NCBI GenBank assembly: GCA_009602725.1
Contig: WELB01000046.1
Span: 531,839 to 554,815, forward strand
Source: Spirogloea muscicola
Lineage: Eukaryota; Streptophyta; Zygnematophyceae; Spirogloeales; Spirogloeaceae
Length of the DNA stretch: 22,977 nt
Reading direction: 5' to 3'
Shown here piece after piece: positions 11,150 to 19,592 of the stretch. Every line of letters starts with the position of its first letter. Within the stretch, counting starts at the first letter, position 1. The notes under the pieces are model-generated. The model was not told the origin of the DNA. It saw only the letters and a program-made list of their open reading frames with translations, and made no database searches. A program made the translations under genes and the position numbers.

Positions 11150-11301
11150 CAAAGAATGTATTCGCCCATAGAAAAGAGGGGCTGGCAGAAGCCAGCCAAA
11201 AAGGAATGGACAAAAACCCAAAGAGCCACAACAGGAGACGAAAAGAAGGGAAACACAGCTAGGCATCGAGAGGGGCCGAAAGGCGCCAAAACCACACAGC
11301 T
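11150..11301 (-). repeat. Dispersed hairpin repeat, copy D (longest)
   Basis: On the - strand it starts AGCTGTGTGG...GGCGCCTTTCGGC and runs to TTGTCCATTCC, GGCTGGC-TTCT-GCCAGCC, then CTATGGGCGAATAC. The AGCTGTGTGG...GGCGCC start is shared with the copies at 16696 and 18186, which shows that the unit extends well upstream of the hairpin. Confidence 0.75.
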
Positions 11302-11330
11302 ATGCAAGAGAGTACAGCGAATGGGAGCTT

Positions 11331-11402
11331 TATGACCAGTCCATTCTTTTTGGGCTGCCTTTGCCAGCCCCTCTTGTCTATGGGCGAGCACTTACTTCTT
11401 TC
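11331..11402 (+). repeat. Dispersed hairpin repeat, copy E
   Basis: CAGTCCATTCTTTTTGGGCT, a near-palindromic stem with one mismatch, CAGCCCCTCTTG, then CTATGGGCGAGCACTTACTT. It sits head to head with copy D. Confidence 0.8.
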
Positions 11403-11560
11403 ATAACCCCGAGTCAGCAGCCATCGCTGCCAAATGCGCTCACATGCTGCCGGTTAAGAAAGATAGTCGCGGCCAAGCCAGCCCTCTGCAACTTCGCCGC
11501 GAGCTGCGGCGACTACAGGCGACTACCCTACTAGTCCTTTTCTGGCTCCTCTTTCTTCGG

Positions 11561-11634
11561 CTTTGAACATTGTCCATTCTTTTTGGGCTGGCTTTGCCAG
11601 CCCTTCTCCTTTATGAGCGAGCACTTTCTTTCTG
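11561..11634 (+). repeat. Dispersed hairpin repeat, copy F (perfect stem)
   Basis: TTGTCCATTC, T-run, GGGCTGGC-TTT-GCCAGCCC with a perfect 8-base stem, then TTATGAGCGAGCACTTTCTT. It is the best copy from which to define the family. Confidence 0.8.
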
Positions 11635-11844
11635 AGAAGCTCTACTGTCTTCAGCGACCACCTGTTTGGCACAACCAACCTTAGGAATTCCTCTTTGCAC
11701 TCGCGGACAAATTGGTCAGGCACTCATCGCAACTGATGCAGTACCCTACCTGACTGCCAGTGATTCTCTCATCAATATGCAGGCCTATTCGCCAACAATC
11801 TGGGGGCTGGCCTTACACAGCCCTCGCCCCACTTAAGGCTGCTT

Positions 11845-12391
11845 TTACTCACTTGCCCAACAAACTCCAAACAACTGTTGCGCTGTGCTCGCCATTGTTA
11901 TCTGCCAGAAGGACACTTGCCAGCCTTCTGACAGCCTTCTGACAGTGCTTAGCTCTAGCTTACCTTCAGTTTGCAAGCGTTGACGGACAACTGTCAGCCA
12001 TTTTCCCCCCTTGACCTTAGCCATGTAGTAATTCCCAGTATCTTCTGCATCTTGACCAGATGTACTACCACTAGGAGCTAAATACATGAGCTGTTTACTG
12101 CTGCTTACATAAGCCACGTCTGCCAGAAGCCCACAATTGCGTGGCTCATCATACCGGCTTCAGCTTGCTGACTGCAAGCAGTAAATGGTGCATCACCCTT
12201 GCACCTGCATCATGCAGAGCCCAGCACTGACAGCCACGAATAGCAAATGATGACCGGCTCAGAAGTTTGGTCATAACCATGTTGTGTTGCGCAATAATCA
12301 TCTCACGTCCAGCACAAAAATCAGGGGCAGAGCTACTAGAGGCGTAAAATATTTTACATTGCATCAGTGCCAAAGAAATGACAACCACCAA
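11845..12391 (-). pseudogene. Possible relic exons of an unrecognised gene
   Basis: Two adjacent - strand open stretches look protein-like. One (12115 downward) encodes AYVSSSKQLMYLAPSGSTSG and continues to KWLTVVRQRLQTEG; it is flanked by a good acceptor (TCTGGCAG) and a donor (GAAG|GTAAGC). The other (12391-12149) includes APDFCAGREMIIAQHNMVMT. Their third codon positions are AT-leaning, unlike the GC-rich FKGP and PHT1 exons nearby. I recognise no family, found no consistent way to splice the two together, and see no start codon context. They may be transposon-derived, a decayed gene, or chance. Confidence 0.3.
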
Positions 12392-12496
12392 TCACAATTC
12401 CCTGCTGGTCCGTTTGGCCAAAAGCTGTCTCGTCATCAGCCGCGAGACATCTCGTATGATTATGTCAATTTCTTGGCTGGCTGGGCTAGGTGTTGT

Positions 12497-12527
12497 GGGG
12501 GGAAGGAAGGGGGGGGTTGGGCAAGGG
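12497..12527 (+). other. G-run cluster, potential G-quadruplex
   Basis: Runs of 6, 8, 3 and 3 G separated by short loops, on the + strand about 230 bases beyond the PHT1 stop. In the PHT1 transcript this region would be C-rich. Confidence 0.6.
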
Positions 12528-12754
12528 TGTCCAAGAATGCAAGTCCCTAACTAAGGCCTCGAAGCAGTGCCCTGCTGCTAGGCATTAGTGGGAGCAAGCA
12601 TGTCATAAATCTGCCACCCTCATGAAGCCACATGCACCAGAAAGTGGCGGGTGCAGGGGGCAGACGGGGCATCTTCACGACAGCTCCTTCCCCCAGTATT
12701 AAATGACTCCAGGCATATCTACCGAAGTATTGCCAGAAGGAAATCAAGGTATTC

Positions 12755-15700
12755 TTAAGCCTCTGCAGCGACAAGCTTGCCTGGAGGCATGACACCTCCA
12801 TTGGCAGCGTGAGCCTCATCATAGTCTGCTTGCTCGCCTGACAGGTCCTCGAGCGAGCGCCTCTTTGTTTCGGGCACAAAGAACGTGCATATAAAGCCGA
12901 GGAAGTTGGAGACGGCGAGCAGGGCGAGCGACCACTGGATACCAATGCCTGTTGGGTACCCAGCGTCGACGCTCTTCTTGTGTGGCGACTGCGATGCGTA
13001 GAGGAAGCCCATGGCACCAATGATGGCGCCAGCCTTGCCAGACGCCGCTGAGATGCCATGGCAGGTGGACCGCAGGCGTGCCGGGAAGAGCTCGGCGGGA
13101 ATGATGAAAGTGGTGGCATTGGGCCCGAAGTTTGCGAAGAAGAAGGTGAAGCCGTAGAGCACGATGAACGCAGTGTGGTTGCCGCCGCAGAGATAGCCAG
13201 GCCTGCAGGCAGACCCGCATATCATGTCAGCATTATGCCTCCCATTAGCAATGTCAGCACAGTAACGGTTACGCCTGTGGCAAGGCGTGTGATGTGAGTG
13301 AGAAGCGAAGCTAAAAAGCAGCTTCCAGATGATCCTTAAGACATCCTGCAGCCAGCAGCAAGGCTCTCAAAGCAGCATTGCTGGGCACCTGTCTGCGCAG
13401 GTCTTGCCCTTGAAGTGGGGGTAGTTGGCAGCCAGGATGGTCATGAAGAGCGTCATGAAGAAGAAGCCCTGGAGCTGGATGATCCAGCGGCCCAGGATGT
13501 CGATGGTGGCCACTGTCACCCAGTACCCAGGCACGGTCGAGCACAGCGCAATGAGAGCCTGCATAACAGGGACACAATGATATGAGAAGAGCTCGAACTG
13601 TATGATCAATAGCAGCATCTGTAAGACCCCAGACAATTGAGAAGGAAAAGCCTGCCTCTGTGGCTAATGACATTGTTTATGTCAATGCTGCAATTAATGA
13701 TGCAGTTGAGGGAGTAGAGTACCTGAGCACGCGCAATTTTGTAAATCTCTGTGAGTGCTGACATGGTCTTGGCGGGTGGGATCCAGCCGACGGCAGAGAA
13801 CACGTCCTTTTGGAAGAGGTTCTGGCTGTAGAAGGCAATGTCCAGGAGCAGCCAAGTGGAGGCGCAGCCGAACAGCTGAGTGCCATGACGCTTGAGGAAT
13901 TTGCGCGAAAAGAGACCGTACTTATCAATGTGCACGACCTGGGCATCTTCAGCTGCGAACTTCACCTCGAGTACCTGGAAAATGAGCAATCAACAGCATG
14001 TGAGACAGAAGATGGACTGTGATTACAAGGTCAAATCAGGTTATGCCACTACCATCAAGAAAGAACTCCAACTTCTCAGACTCTCTGTTAAGAGTCAACA
14101 GAGAACAGCCTGTTGACCTTGCATTGACTAGCCTTGACCTGACACCAGGTTCTAACAGACAGACAAGTTCAGACAAAGTGATGGTTAGGAGGCTCTTACC
14201 TGGGTCATGTCACTAGCCGCCTGGGCAGCATTGCCCGCAACAAGGGCAGTGTAGCGCGCGGTCTCTGGCATGCGCATGCGGTAATAGAAAGTGGCGGCCG
14301 CTGGCGCGGCGCCGAGCGCCACCAGAATGCGCCACACATAGTCAGCCTGAGGAGGGGTGGACGCAATGGGGTCGACTGTGTAGGCAGGGCGGTTGTATTC
14401 GGCCCGGAAGCAGACGGCCACAATGATGGAAAGGCTGGCAGCAGCCAGAATGCCAATACCCTGTGAAGCACCGCACCAAAGACAACGTGACGTCATCGTC
14501 ATGTCATCGTCATGCCATCATACCGGGCTGTCTCTAAGACCATGACCATCATGTTCCCAATTGGTATACTGAAGCTGCAATGAGAGACTCTTCCATGCAC
14601 TAACTCCGGCTGTGAAGTCAAGTTAGAGCCAGTGCAGGGATGTCACCCACCTGCATGGCGAAAACGGCGGCGATGAATGCACCGCGCGTCTTCGTGTTGG
14701 CATACTCTGACATGATGGTGGCGGACAGGGGGTAGTCGCCGCCGATACCGAAGCCGAGCCAGAATCGCCAGAAGCAAAGGGTGGTCATGACAGCCGTTGC
14801 TGAATGGCCGAAGGACATGGATGATCCGACGGAGCAGATGATCATGAGGAGCAGAGTCACTCCGTACACCTTCTTGCGGCCAAGCTTATCACCAAGCCAA
14901 CCGAAGAAGAGCTGCAAGTTGATGGAACAATAAACACAACAAGAACATAATGGTAAGGAGACCCAGACAGAAAGGCGTAAGCAATTGATTCGAAATCACT
15001 CATGCTATCCACCTCAAGCATAAGCTCGTACCCAAAAGGAAAGCTCGAGCTAGGCCATTATGTTGACATAGCGAAAGAGCAGGACAGCTCTTTCATGGAG
15101 CATTAGCGCAGTGGAATATACACTTATAAGAGGTCGACGGACGTTACCTGGCCCGCCAGCGTGCCCCAGAGGGCGACGCTGGTGACAGCGAGGTTGACGT
15201 TGATGGGCAGGGCGCCGGGCTTGGCCGAGCTGGGGTCGAAGTAGTAGAGGCGCCCGAGGAGCTTGGTCACGGTGGAGATGCTGCGCACGTAGCACGACCG
15301 CAAGACCGTCAGCAAGACAAGCGACGCATCTCTGCCGCAGCATCCGGCAGGCAGACACCGCGGTCGTCCCACTCACAGACGAGCTTTCATGGCAGCATTC
15401 TTAAGGCTAGACGTTGACTGCAGCGGCTTGCGGCGGCCGCTCGGCGTCGAGTCTGAGCGAGCATTCATTGCGGATAGGAGACTAGTTCCAATGATAGAAC
15501 AGTGTCTCCAGAACTAAAGGATAGGGGTTCAAGTCCCAGCAAAAACGTGTTTCTCATGGTAGAAAAATGGTCTCCAGAACCAACGGTCGAGGGTCCGAAT
15601 CCCAGTAGCGCAGATATCTTCACCGCAGCTGGCAAGAGGCAATACACAATGCTCGAGGCTAGCGAGCCGAGCGCCCGCCATGGCGGGCCCCTCGGTGCTC

Positions 15701-15833
15701 AACGCGCGGAGGCTTACACGAAGAGGTCGTAGGCGTCGGTGAAGAAGCCCATGCCGGCGATGATGATGGCCGTGAAGTGGTACCACTGCGTGCGGGCCTT
15801 GTCCAGCGCGTTGAGCACCGAGGGGCCCGCCAT
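12755..15833 (-). CDS. PHT1: High-affinity H+/inorganic phosphate symporter, PHT1 family
   Basis: Complete gene of 7 exons, 546 aa: 15833-15718, 15280-15148, 14911-14651, 14460-14200, 13974-13723, 13558-13389, 13202-12755. All introns are GT-AG and in phase. It is a major-facilitator protein of the plasma membrane that imports phosphate with protons. Visible motifs: FFTDAYDLF with Asp33 and Asp36 (the Asp35/Asp38 pair of Arabidopsis PHT1;1), GDKLGRKK loop (90-97), PHT1 signature [13 protein letters not shown] (140-152), [15 protein letters not shown] with Asp302, and [13 protein letters not shown] (418-430). The C-terminus after LEDLSGE is a short hydrophilic tail ending in VAAEA. Length fits the family (about 520-550). 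The start is the first ATG of exon 1 and aligns with plant N-termini. Four bases upstream of it is an unresolved N (15837). Exon 1 takes part in a 31-bp inverted repeat with intron 1. Confidence 0.96.
15484..15607 (+). ncRNA. Two tandem tRNA-Trp(CCA)-like sequences, probably pseudo or SINE-like
   Basis: Two related units about 66 bases apart (about 15484-15540 and 15548-15607), antisense in PHT1 intron 1. Each has a D-arm-like hairpin (GTTC-CAATGATA-GAAC; TTTCT-CATGGT-AGAAA), the anticodon loop CTCCAGA with anticodon CCA as in plant cytosolic tRNA-Trp, and a T-arm-like GGGGTTCAAGTCCC or GGGTCCGAATCCC. The second has a clean TGGT/ACCA anticodon stem; the first is poorly paired there. I see no acceptor stem pairing, so functional tRNAs are unlikely. 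Confidence 0.45.
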
Positions 15834-15836
15834 GGC
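15677..15836. repeat. 31-bp perfect inverted repeat over the PHT1 start codon and intron 1
   Basis: 15677-15707 is the exact reverse complement of 15806-15836. One arm covers the PHT1 ATG, the next 25 coding bases and 3 bases before the ATG. The other begins 10 bases inside intron 1. The 98-base loop holds the rest of exon 1 and its 5' splice site. The unresolved N at 15837 touches one arm. Confidence 0.9.
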
Positions 15837-16660
15837 NCGGGGCGGGTAGGAGGGAGGTTGGGGCTCCAAAAGGCAGCGGGCCGCATGTAGCCGTGGGCGC
15901 GGGGTGGGGAGGGGGAAAGGGCGCGCGCTCCGGCCGCGGGCGGAAGCTTTGACGCGGCTGGGACCGGCTGCATTCGCCGACGGATCCGCACCCGGCGCAG
16001 TCCCGCCCCCGGGGGGGAGGGATCGGGGAGATTTGTGCACGCCCTTTTGTGCCCGCTTTTTCCACGCCCGAGTGATCAAACACGACGATTTGCAATGCGG
16101 TTGTCGATGATTTGACAGGGTAGACGGCCTCCGGGGGTGGGGGGCCCGGGGGATGGATTTGACAAAGGACGGGCCCTGGCGGCGCTTCCCCGGCGGCGTG
16201 TGGCCAATGCGCGCGGGGGATGAACGGGCACCGATTGGTCAATCAGAAGATGCTTCCGACGTGGCGCAAAGATGCTCTTTCCGGGACGCTGATTGGCCGC
16301 CGGCGCCGTACCCGCGAACGGCGCGGAGGCGAAGGTAGCGGCGGCGGTTTTGACTGCCGCAAAAGCCCTTCCCAGCCCGGGCAGTGGATAAACCTTCCTG
16401 CCTGCCCGAGTACCGGTTCCCTGCTTTTGATACAACGCGCCGCCGCACACAGGCTCAGTGCTGCCGCACGGCGACGGCCGTTGCGTCGTAGTTTCATACC
16501 CCTGCCCGTTCGGATCAGGGCAGCCAGGTGGGCTCCGCGCGACGCCGTGCGATGCGCCTCATCGACGGCGCACTGCTGGCCGGCGCGCAGCAGCGCGTGG
16601 GCCGGCCTGTCGTGTAGCCGGGAAGCTTCCACTGTAGGTTACCACCCGCACCGCCCCGCA
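15834..16660 (-). promoter_or_regulatory. GC-rich upstream region of PHT1 with CCAAT boxes
   Basis: The start-proximal flank of PHT1 is much more GC-rich than the rest of the gap. On the + strand it has a series of G-runs (15839-15863, 15901-15921, near 16009 and 16132-16153). CCAAT boxes occur at 16204-16208 (+ strand), 16234-16238 and 16292-16296 (both - strand, the PHT1 sense). The second is part of the palindrome GATTG-GT-CAATC. I saw no obvious P1BS (GNATATNC) phosphate-starvation site and no clear TATA box by eye. A long open frame crosses the block (16220-16897, + strand) but looks like a by-product of its composition. Confidence 0.5.
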
Positions 16661-16695
16661 AGTATCCAGCTGCCCGAATCTAGTCGGCTACGCTT

Positions 16696-16770
16696 CTCAG
16701 CTGTGTGGCTCGGGCGCCCTTTGGACCTTGTTCGACCTTTCTGGGCTGGCTTCTCACAAGAAGAATCCAA
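16696..16770 (+). repeat. Dispersed hairpin repeat, diverged copy
   Basis: AGCTGTGTGGCTCGGGCGCC, CTTTGGACCTTGTTCGACC, TTTCTGGGCTGGCTTCTC. It shares the long 5' portion with the copies at 11150-11301 and 18186-18285, but the 3' hairpin arm is lost. Confidence 0.7.
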
Positions 16771-17189
16771 TGGGGGCTCCTCACACGCTTGTACACTCCC
16801 TCGGGCTGGCCTTTCTTGCTTTTTGGCTTTCTTAAGTGTACAAAGCAGGACAGTCATGAGACTATTCTCCAAGACGTCAGCAAGAGGCGCTCAATAACCT
16901 CCTAGAAGTTCTGTTTCTTCTACTTTTCTTCCCACGCAAAGTTCCATAGTTGAGCCCCTGGCCCCGGGCAGCATGGCGGCCTTTCGTGGGCCCCAAGAGC
17001 CACTGAGCGATGAATTTTCGGTCGTCCGGTCCACCAGATTTCCACTAGTTCCAATGGACATGTAGGCAGCCACGGTATGAAGTGGTCTTCCCTCCGTCGC
17101 CTGGTACAGATTGGCAATGCCCGCCGACGTAGTCGGCGAGCTGCTGAGGGCATTCTAGCGTCCCGGAAGCAGTACTTGCTTGCTACAAG

Positions 17190-17690
17190 GTGCGGCTTCC
17201 GTTGTGTCTGCAGCGCTCCCAGGCTCTCGCGATACGCCAGCGTGCTTGGCGTGCACTAGGCCAGGCTAATGGCTTGACTGGTGGTGCTCTGGCTCCTCAG
17301 CTTAGCTTGTCGGAGATGTGCTCACTCGTGATTCCTAAAGAGCCCCTTATAGAGCTGATTGCCACGTTGCCGGGACTTTGTAACTCTCGGATTGGCCATC
17401 ATCTCATGCGCACCGCTCGCCTTTCTTCCAGTGGGCCGATTAGTCAGCAGTCCCTTTTTGGAAGAGCTTACTACTTCTGCTTTCAGCGCTGTCTCGACCT
17501 TTGAGGGCCATATGGCCACAGCTTCACTGTCCACCAATGTCGAAGTGTTCCATAGGCCATTGGGGCAACAGCATCGAACGTTCACAAGCGCTAGATGTTC
17601 AGAAGGCCCTTCAGGCAACATCCCCATCGTTCAAGTTTGACAATGTTTCGCTGGCCATGGGCGACGAATTCGTTATCAACTATGCTTAGT
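17190..17690 (+). pseudogene. Possible frameshifted coding relic
   Basis: Protein-like stretches follow one another in three + strand frames: SLSEMCSLVIPKEPLIELIA up to about 17450, then LEELTTSAFSAVSTFEGHMA (about 17458-17560), then ALDVQKALQATSPSFKFDNV ending in a stop near 17689. Overlaps at the switches could fit single-base indels in an old transposon or host gene. I recognise no family, and chance open frames are a real alternative. Confidence 0.2.
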
Positions 17691-18000
17691 GGCCCAAACG
17701 GCCGTCAATTGTTCTGCTGTTGTTCAATGTCACAATGTCTCAAAAACATAAACTAATCACTACACCCAGAGGCTGCCATTAGACAGCAACACCATGCCAG
17801 TTTCCCTTGTCAACTTCGTGTTGACCATCTTGTCAGAGAGCTCTGCACCGCTTGGGCGTGCTGCTCTGACTTGCAACTTGTGCCCCACTGCCGCTTTTAC
17901 CTTCTAGTTACTCAAGAGGTTGACTAACGACAAGAGGAGTTTCCTCTGAGTAGCCTCTTGTTTGCTCAGTGGTGTGTAATGGGGCTTCCCCTAGATAGTG

Positions 18001-18062
18001 TCCATCCCTTGTTTATCTCTCTTGGGCTGGCCTCTCAAAGCCATTGTCTTACCTCGAAAGAG
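18001..18062 (+). repeat. Dispersed hairpin repeat, weak copy
   Basis: CTTGTTTATCTCTCTTGGGC, then TGGCCTCTCAAAGCCA and a short A/G tail. It keeps the order of the family, but the stem is reduced to TGGC...GCCA. Confidence 0.5.
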
Positions 18063-18185
18063 CTATGATTTTCCGTTTTGTTACTTCCTTGACCAGCCCT
18101 CACAACCGTCACCTCTTTGGAGGATCTCTCCTCTGGGTAGAGCCTCTTCGGGGTTATTAAGCTCCCCTTAGCTGTAGTCTCGTGC

Positions 18186-18285
18186 ATAGCTGTGTGGGTT
18201 AGGCGCCTTTCGGCTCTTCGGACCTTGTCCATTCATTTTAGGCTGGCCTTTTCCAGCCATTGCCTTAAATTGGAAGAGCTTGTAC
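18186..18285 (+). repeat. Dispersed hairpin repeat with long 5' portion
   Basis: AGCTGTGTGGGTTAGGCGCC, TTTCGGCTCTTCGGACC, TTGTCCATTCATTTTAGGCT, GGCCTTTTCCAGCC. It confirms that AGCTGTGTGG...GGCGCC...GGACCTTGTCCATTC belongs to one unit. Confidence 0.75.
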
Positions 18286-18530
18286 ATCTGGCTGGCCGGA
18301 TCCTCACCGCCACCGCTTGCCACGGCCATTGCCACAGTCATTGCCTTACATTGGACATAGGAAGAGCCGTCTCACGGCAACCCCATTTGAGCTTCCCGGT
18401 CTATGACAAAGTGACAAAGTGTCTCTCTCAAGAAGAAGGGCTCGCCCATAGGACCTGACTTTGGCCTTGAGCGAAGCCCTCGTGCCCATCGGCGTGTTAT
18501 GGGCCTTCTCACTGTTTGGCCATTGAGGCC

Positions 18531-18593
18531 TGCGGACATTGTCCATTCTTTTCTGGGCTGGCTTTGCTAGCCCCTCCTTTTCTATGGGCGAGT
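18531..18593 (+). repeat. Dispersed hairpin repeat, well-kept copy
   Basis: GCGGACATTGTCCATTCTTT, GGGCTGGC-TTT-GCTAGCCC (one G-T pair in the stem), then TTCTATGGGCGAG. A separate 3' fragment in inverse orientation (GAAGAAGGGCTCGCCCATAG) lies near 18431-18452. Confidence 0.8.
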
Positions 18594-18878
18594 TGTCGAT
18601 CTCACTGTGGAAGGCGTTCTCGATTGTGCTCTCTCGGCGACCGCCCCTCCTCTTGGAGCAGAAAGAGCAGAAAAGACGAGCAAGCAAGCGCCGGCCAAGC
18701 CGGCACTTGCTCGCCTGCTCGTTACTAGGTGCCTGCCAATGGAGCAGCACCGTAAGGACCTTCAGCAGTACAGCATCTTGTAGCATCAATGGGTGTCACT
18801 GGCTGAGAAAGGAAGGGGTCAGCAGCTGGCATTCCAGCCCACTCACTCCTTAGCATGGTCGCCAACTTGCCGTCGGAG

Positions 18879-19025
18879 CCAGATCAAGTCCTATGCTATT
18901 CAGTGCAACCATGAAAGAGCTCAGATCGTGCTGCATTACTACACTCACATTCCAGATCAAGTCCTATGCTATTCAGTGCAACCATGAAAGAGCTCAGATC
19001 GTGCTGCATTACAACACTCACATTC
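18879..19025. repeat. 73-base tandem duplication
   Basis: 18879-18951 is repeated directly at 18952-19024. The two copies differ only at 18940/19013 (T/A). The unit starts CCAGATCAAGTCCTATGC. Such high identity implies a recent event. The unit length is not a multiple of three, and no gene is supported here. Confidence 0.9.
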
Positions 19026-19592
19026 GGTGCTGCCAAGCAATTAGAAAGTTTGTCCTCTGCAGTGGCTTCTTTTGCTGCTTTGTCACGAGACTCCTCTCGA
19101 GTGTGGCAGAATTTGAGCAAGAGTGGGTTTTGTGGTTTTTGCATTGTACGTGAATGACTCCTAAAACTAATCGATCTACTTGAAGCACAGCAGCAAATTG
19201 AGCGTCAGGAGTGAATGGTGGCTTCGACCAAATTATGTAATTCACATCGACAGTGTAATGTGGCATTGTCCCATACGCCTCCGTCTCTGGCATAGGGCAC
19301 GAGCACGTGGAACAAATTTGGTAGTGAACATTTTACCACCTGTCAGGTTGCGTGGATTGGCGGGGTGCTTGAGTCAATAGCACGATACAATGTCAAGTCG
19401 AGGCCCCAACTCTGGAGCTATGAGTCTGACACCTCTACGTGCACCTGTCGCTTGGCAGCACATGAAGGCCTTTTGTCATGTATCCCACAGCTTACAGACC
19501 TTGCAGCGGACCCATCTATCGTCTTTGACTCTTGGCATGCAACATCCCTTTGCTCAAGGAACGGGCGGCGACATGATCAGGTGTCATGGACG

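Larger units (their letters stand above)
10429..12754. other. Intergenic gap between FKGP and PHT1, rich in hairpin repeats
   Basis: About 2.3 kb holding the FKGP promoter/5' leader side and the PHT1 3' side. From 10628 to 11634 it is dominated by copies of a dispersed hairpin repeat in both orientations. From 11845 to 12391 there are exon-like open frames on the - strand whose base composition differs from the host exons. A G-run cluster lies at 12497-12527. No complete gene is supported. Confidence 0.7.
16661..19592. other. Repeat-rich intergenic gap between PHT1 and PAN3
   Basis: About 2.9 kb without a supported gene. It holds four or more copies of the dispersed hairpin repeat (16696, 18001, 18186, 18531, plus a fragment near 18431), a degenerate coding-like tract at about 17190-17690, a 73-base tandem duplication at 18879-19025, and unrecognised short open frames on both strands at 19020-19300. 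Confidence 0.6.

Noticed and set aside
11790-11840. Possible further hairpin-repeat copy (CTGGGGGCTGGCCTTACACAG)
   Set aside because: Only the GGGCTGG core matches; the flanks do not follow the family order.
16220-16897. 225-codon + strand frame upstream of PHT1
   Set aside because: It starts in the GC-rich CCAAT promoter block, has low-complexity Arg/Ser/Ala content, and runs into a dispersed repeat copy. Likely a composition effect.
18346-18789. 147-codon - strand frame
   Set aside because: It crosses two copies of the dispersed repeat (giving EGLAKPAQK) and has no family resemblance.
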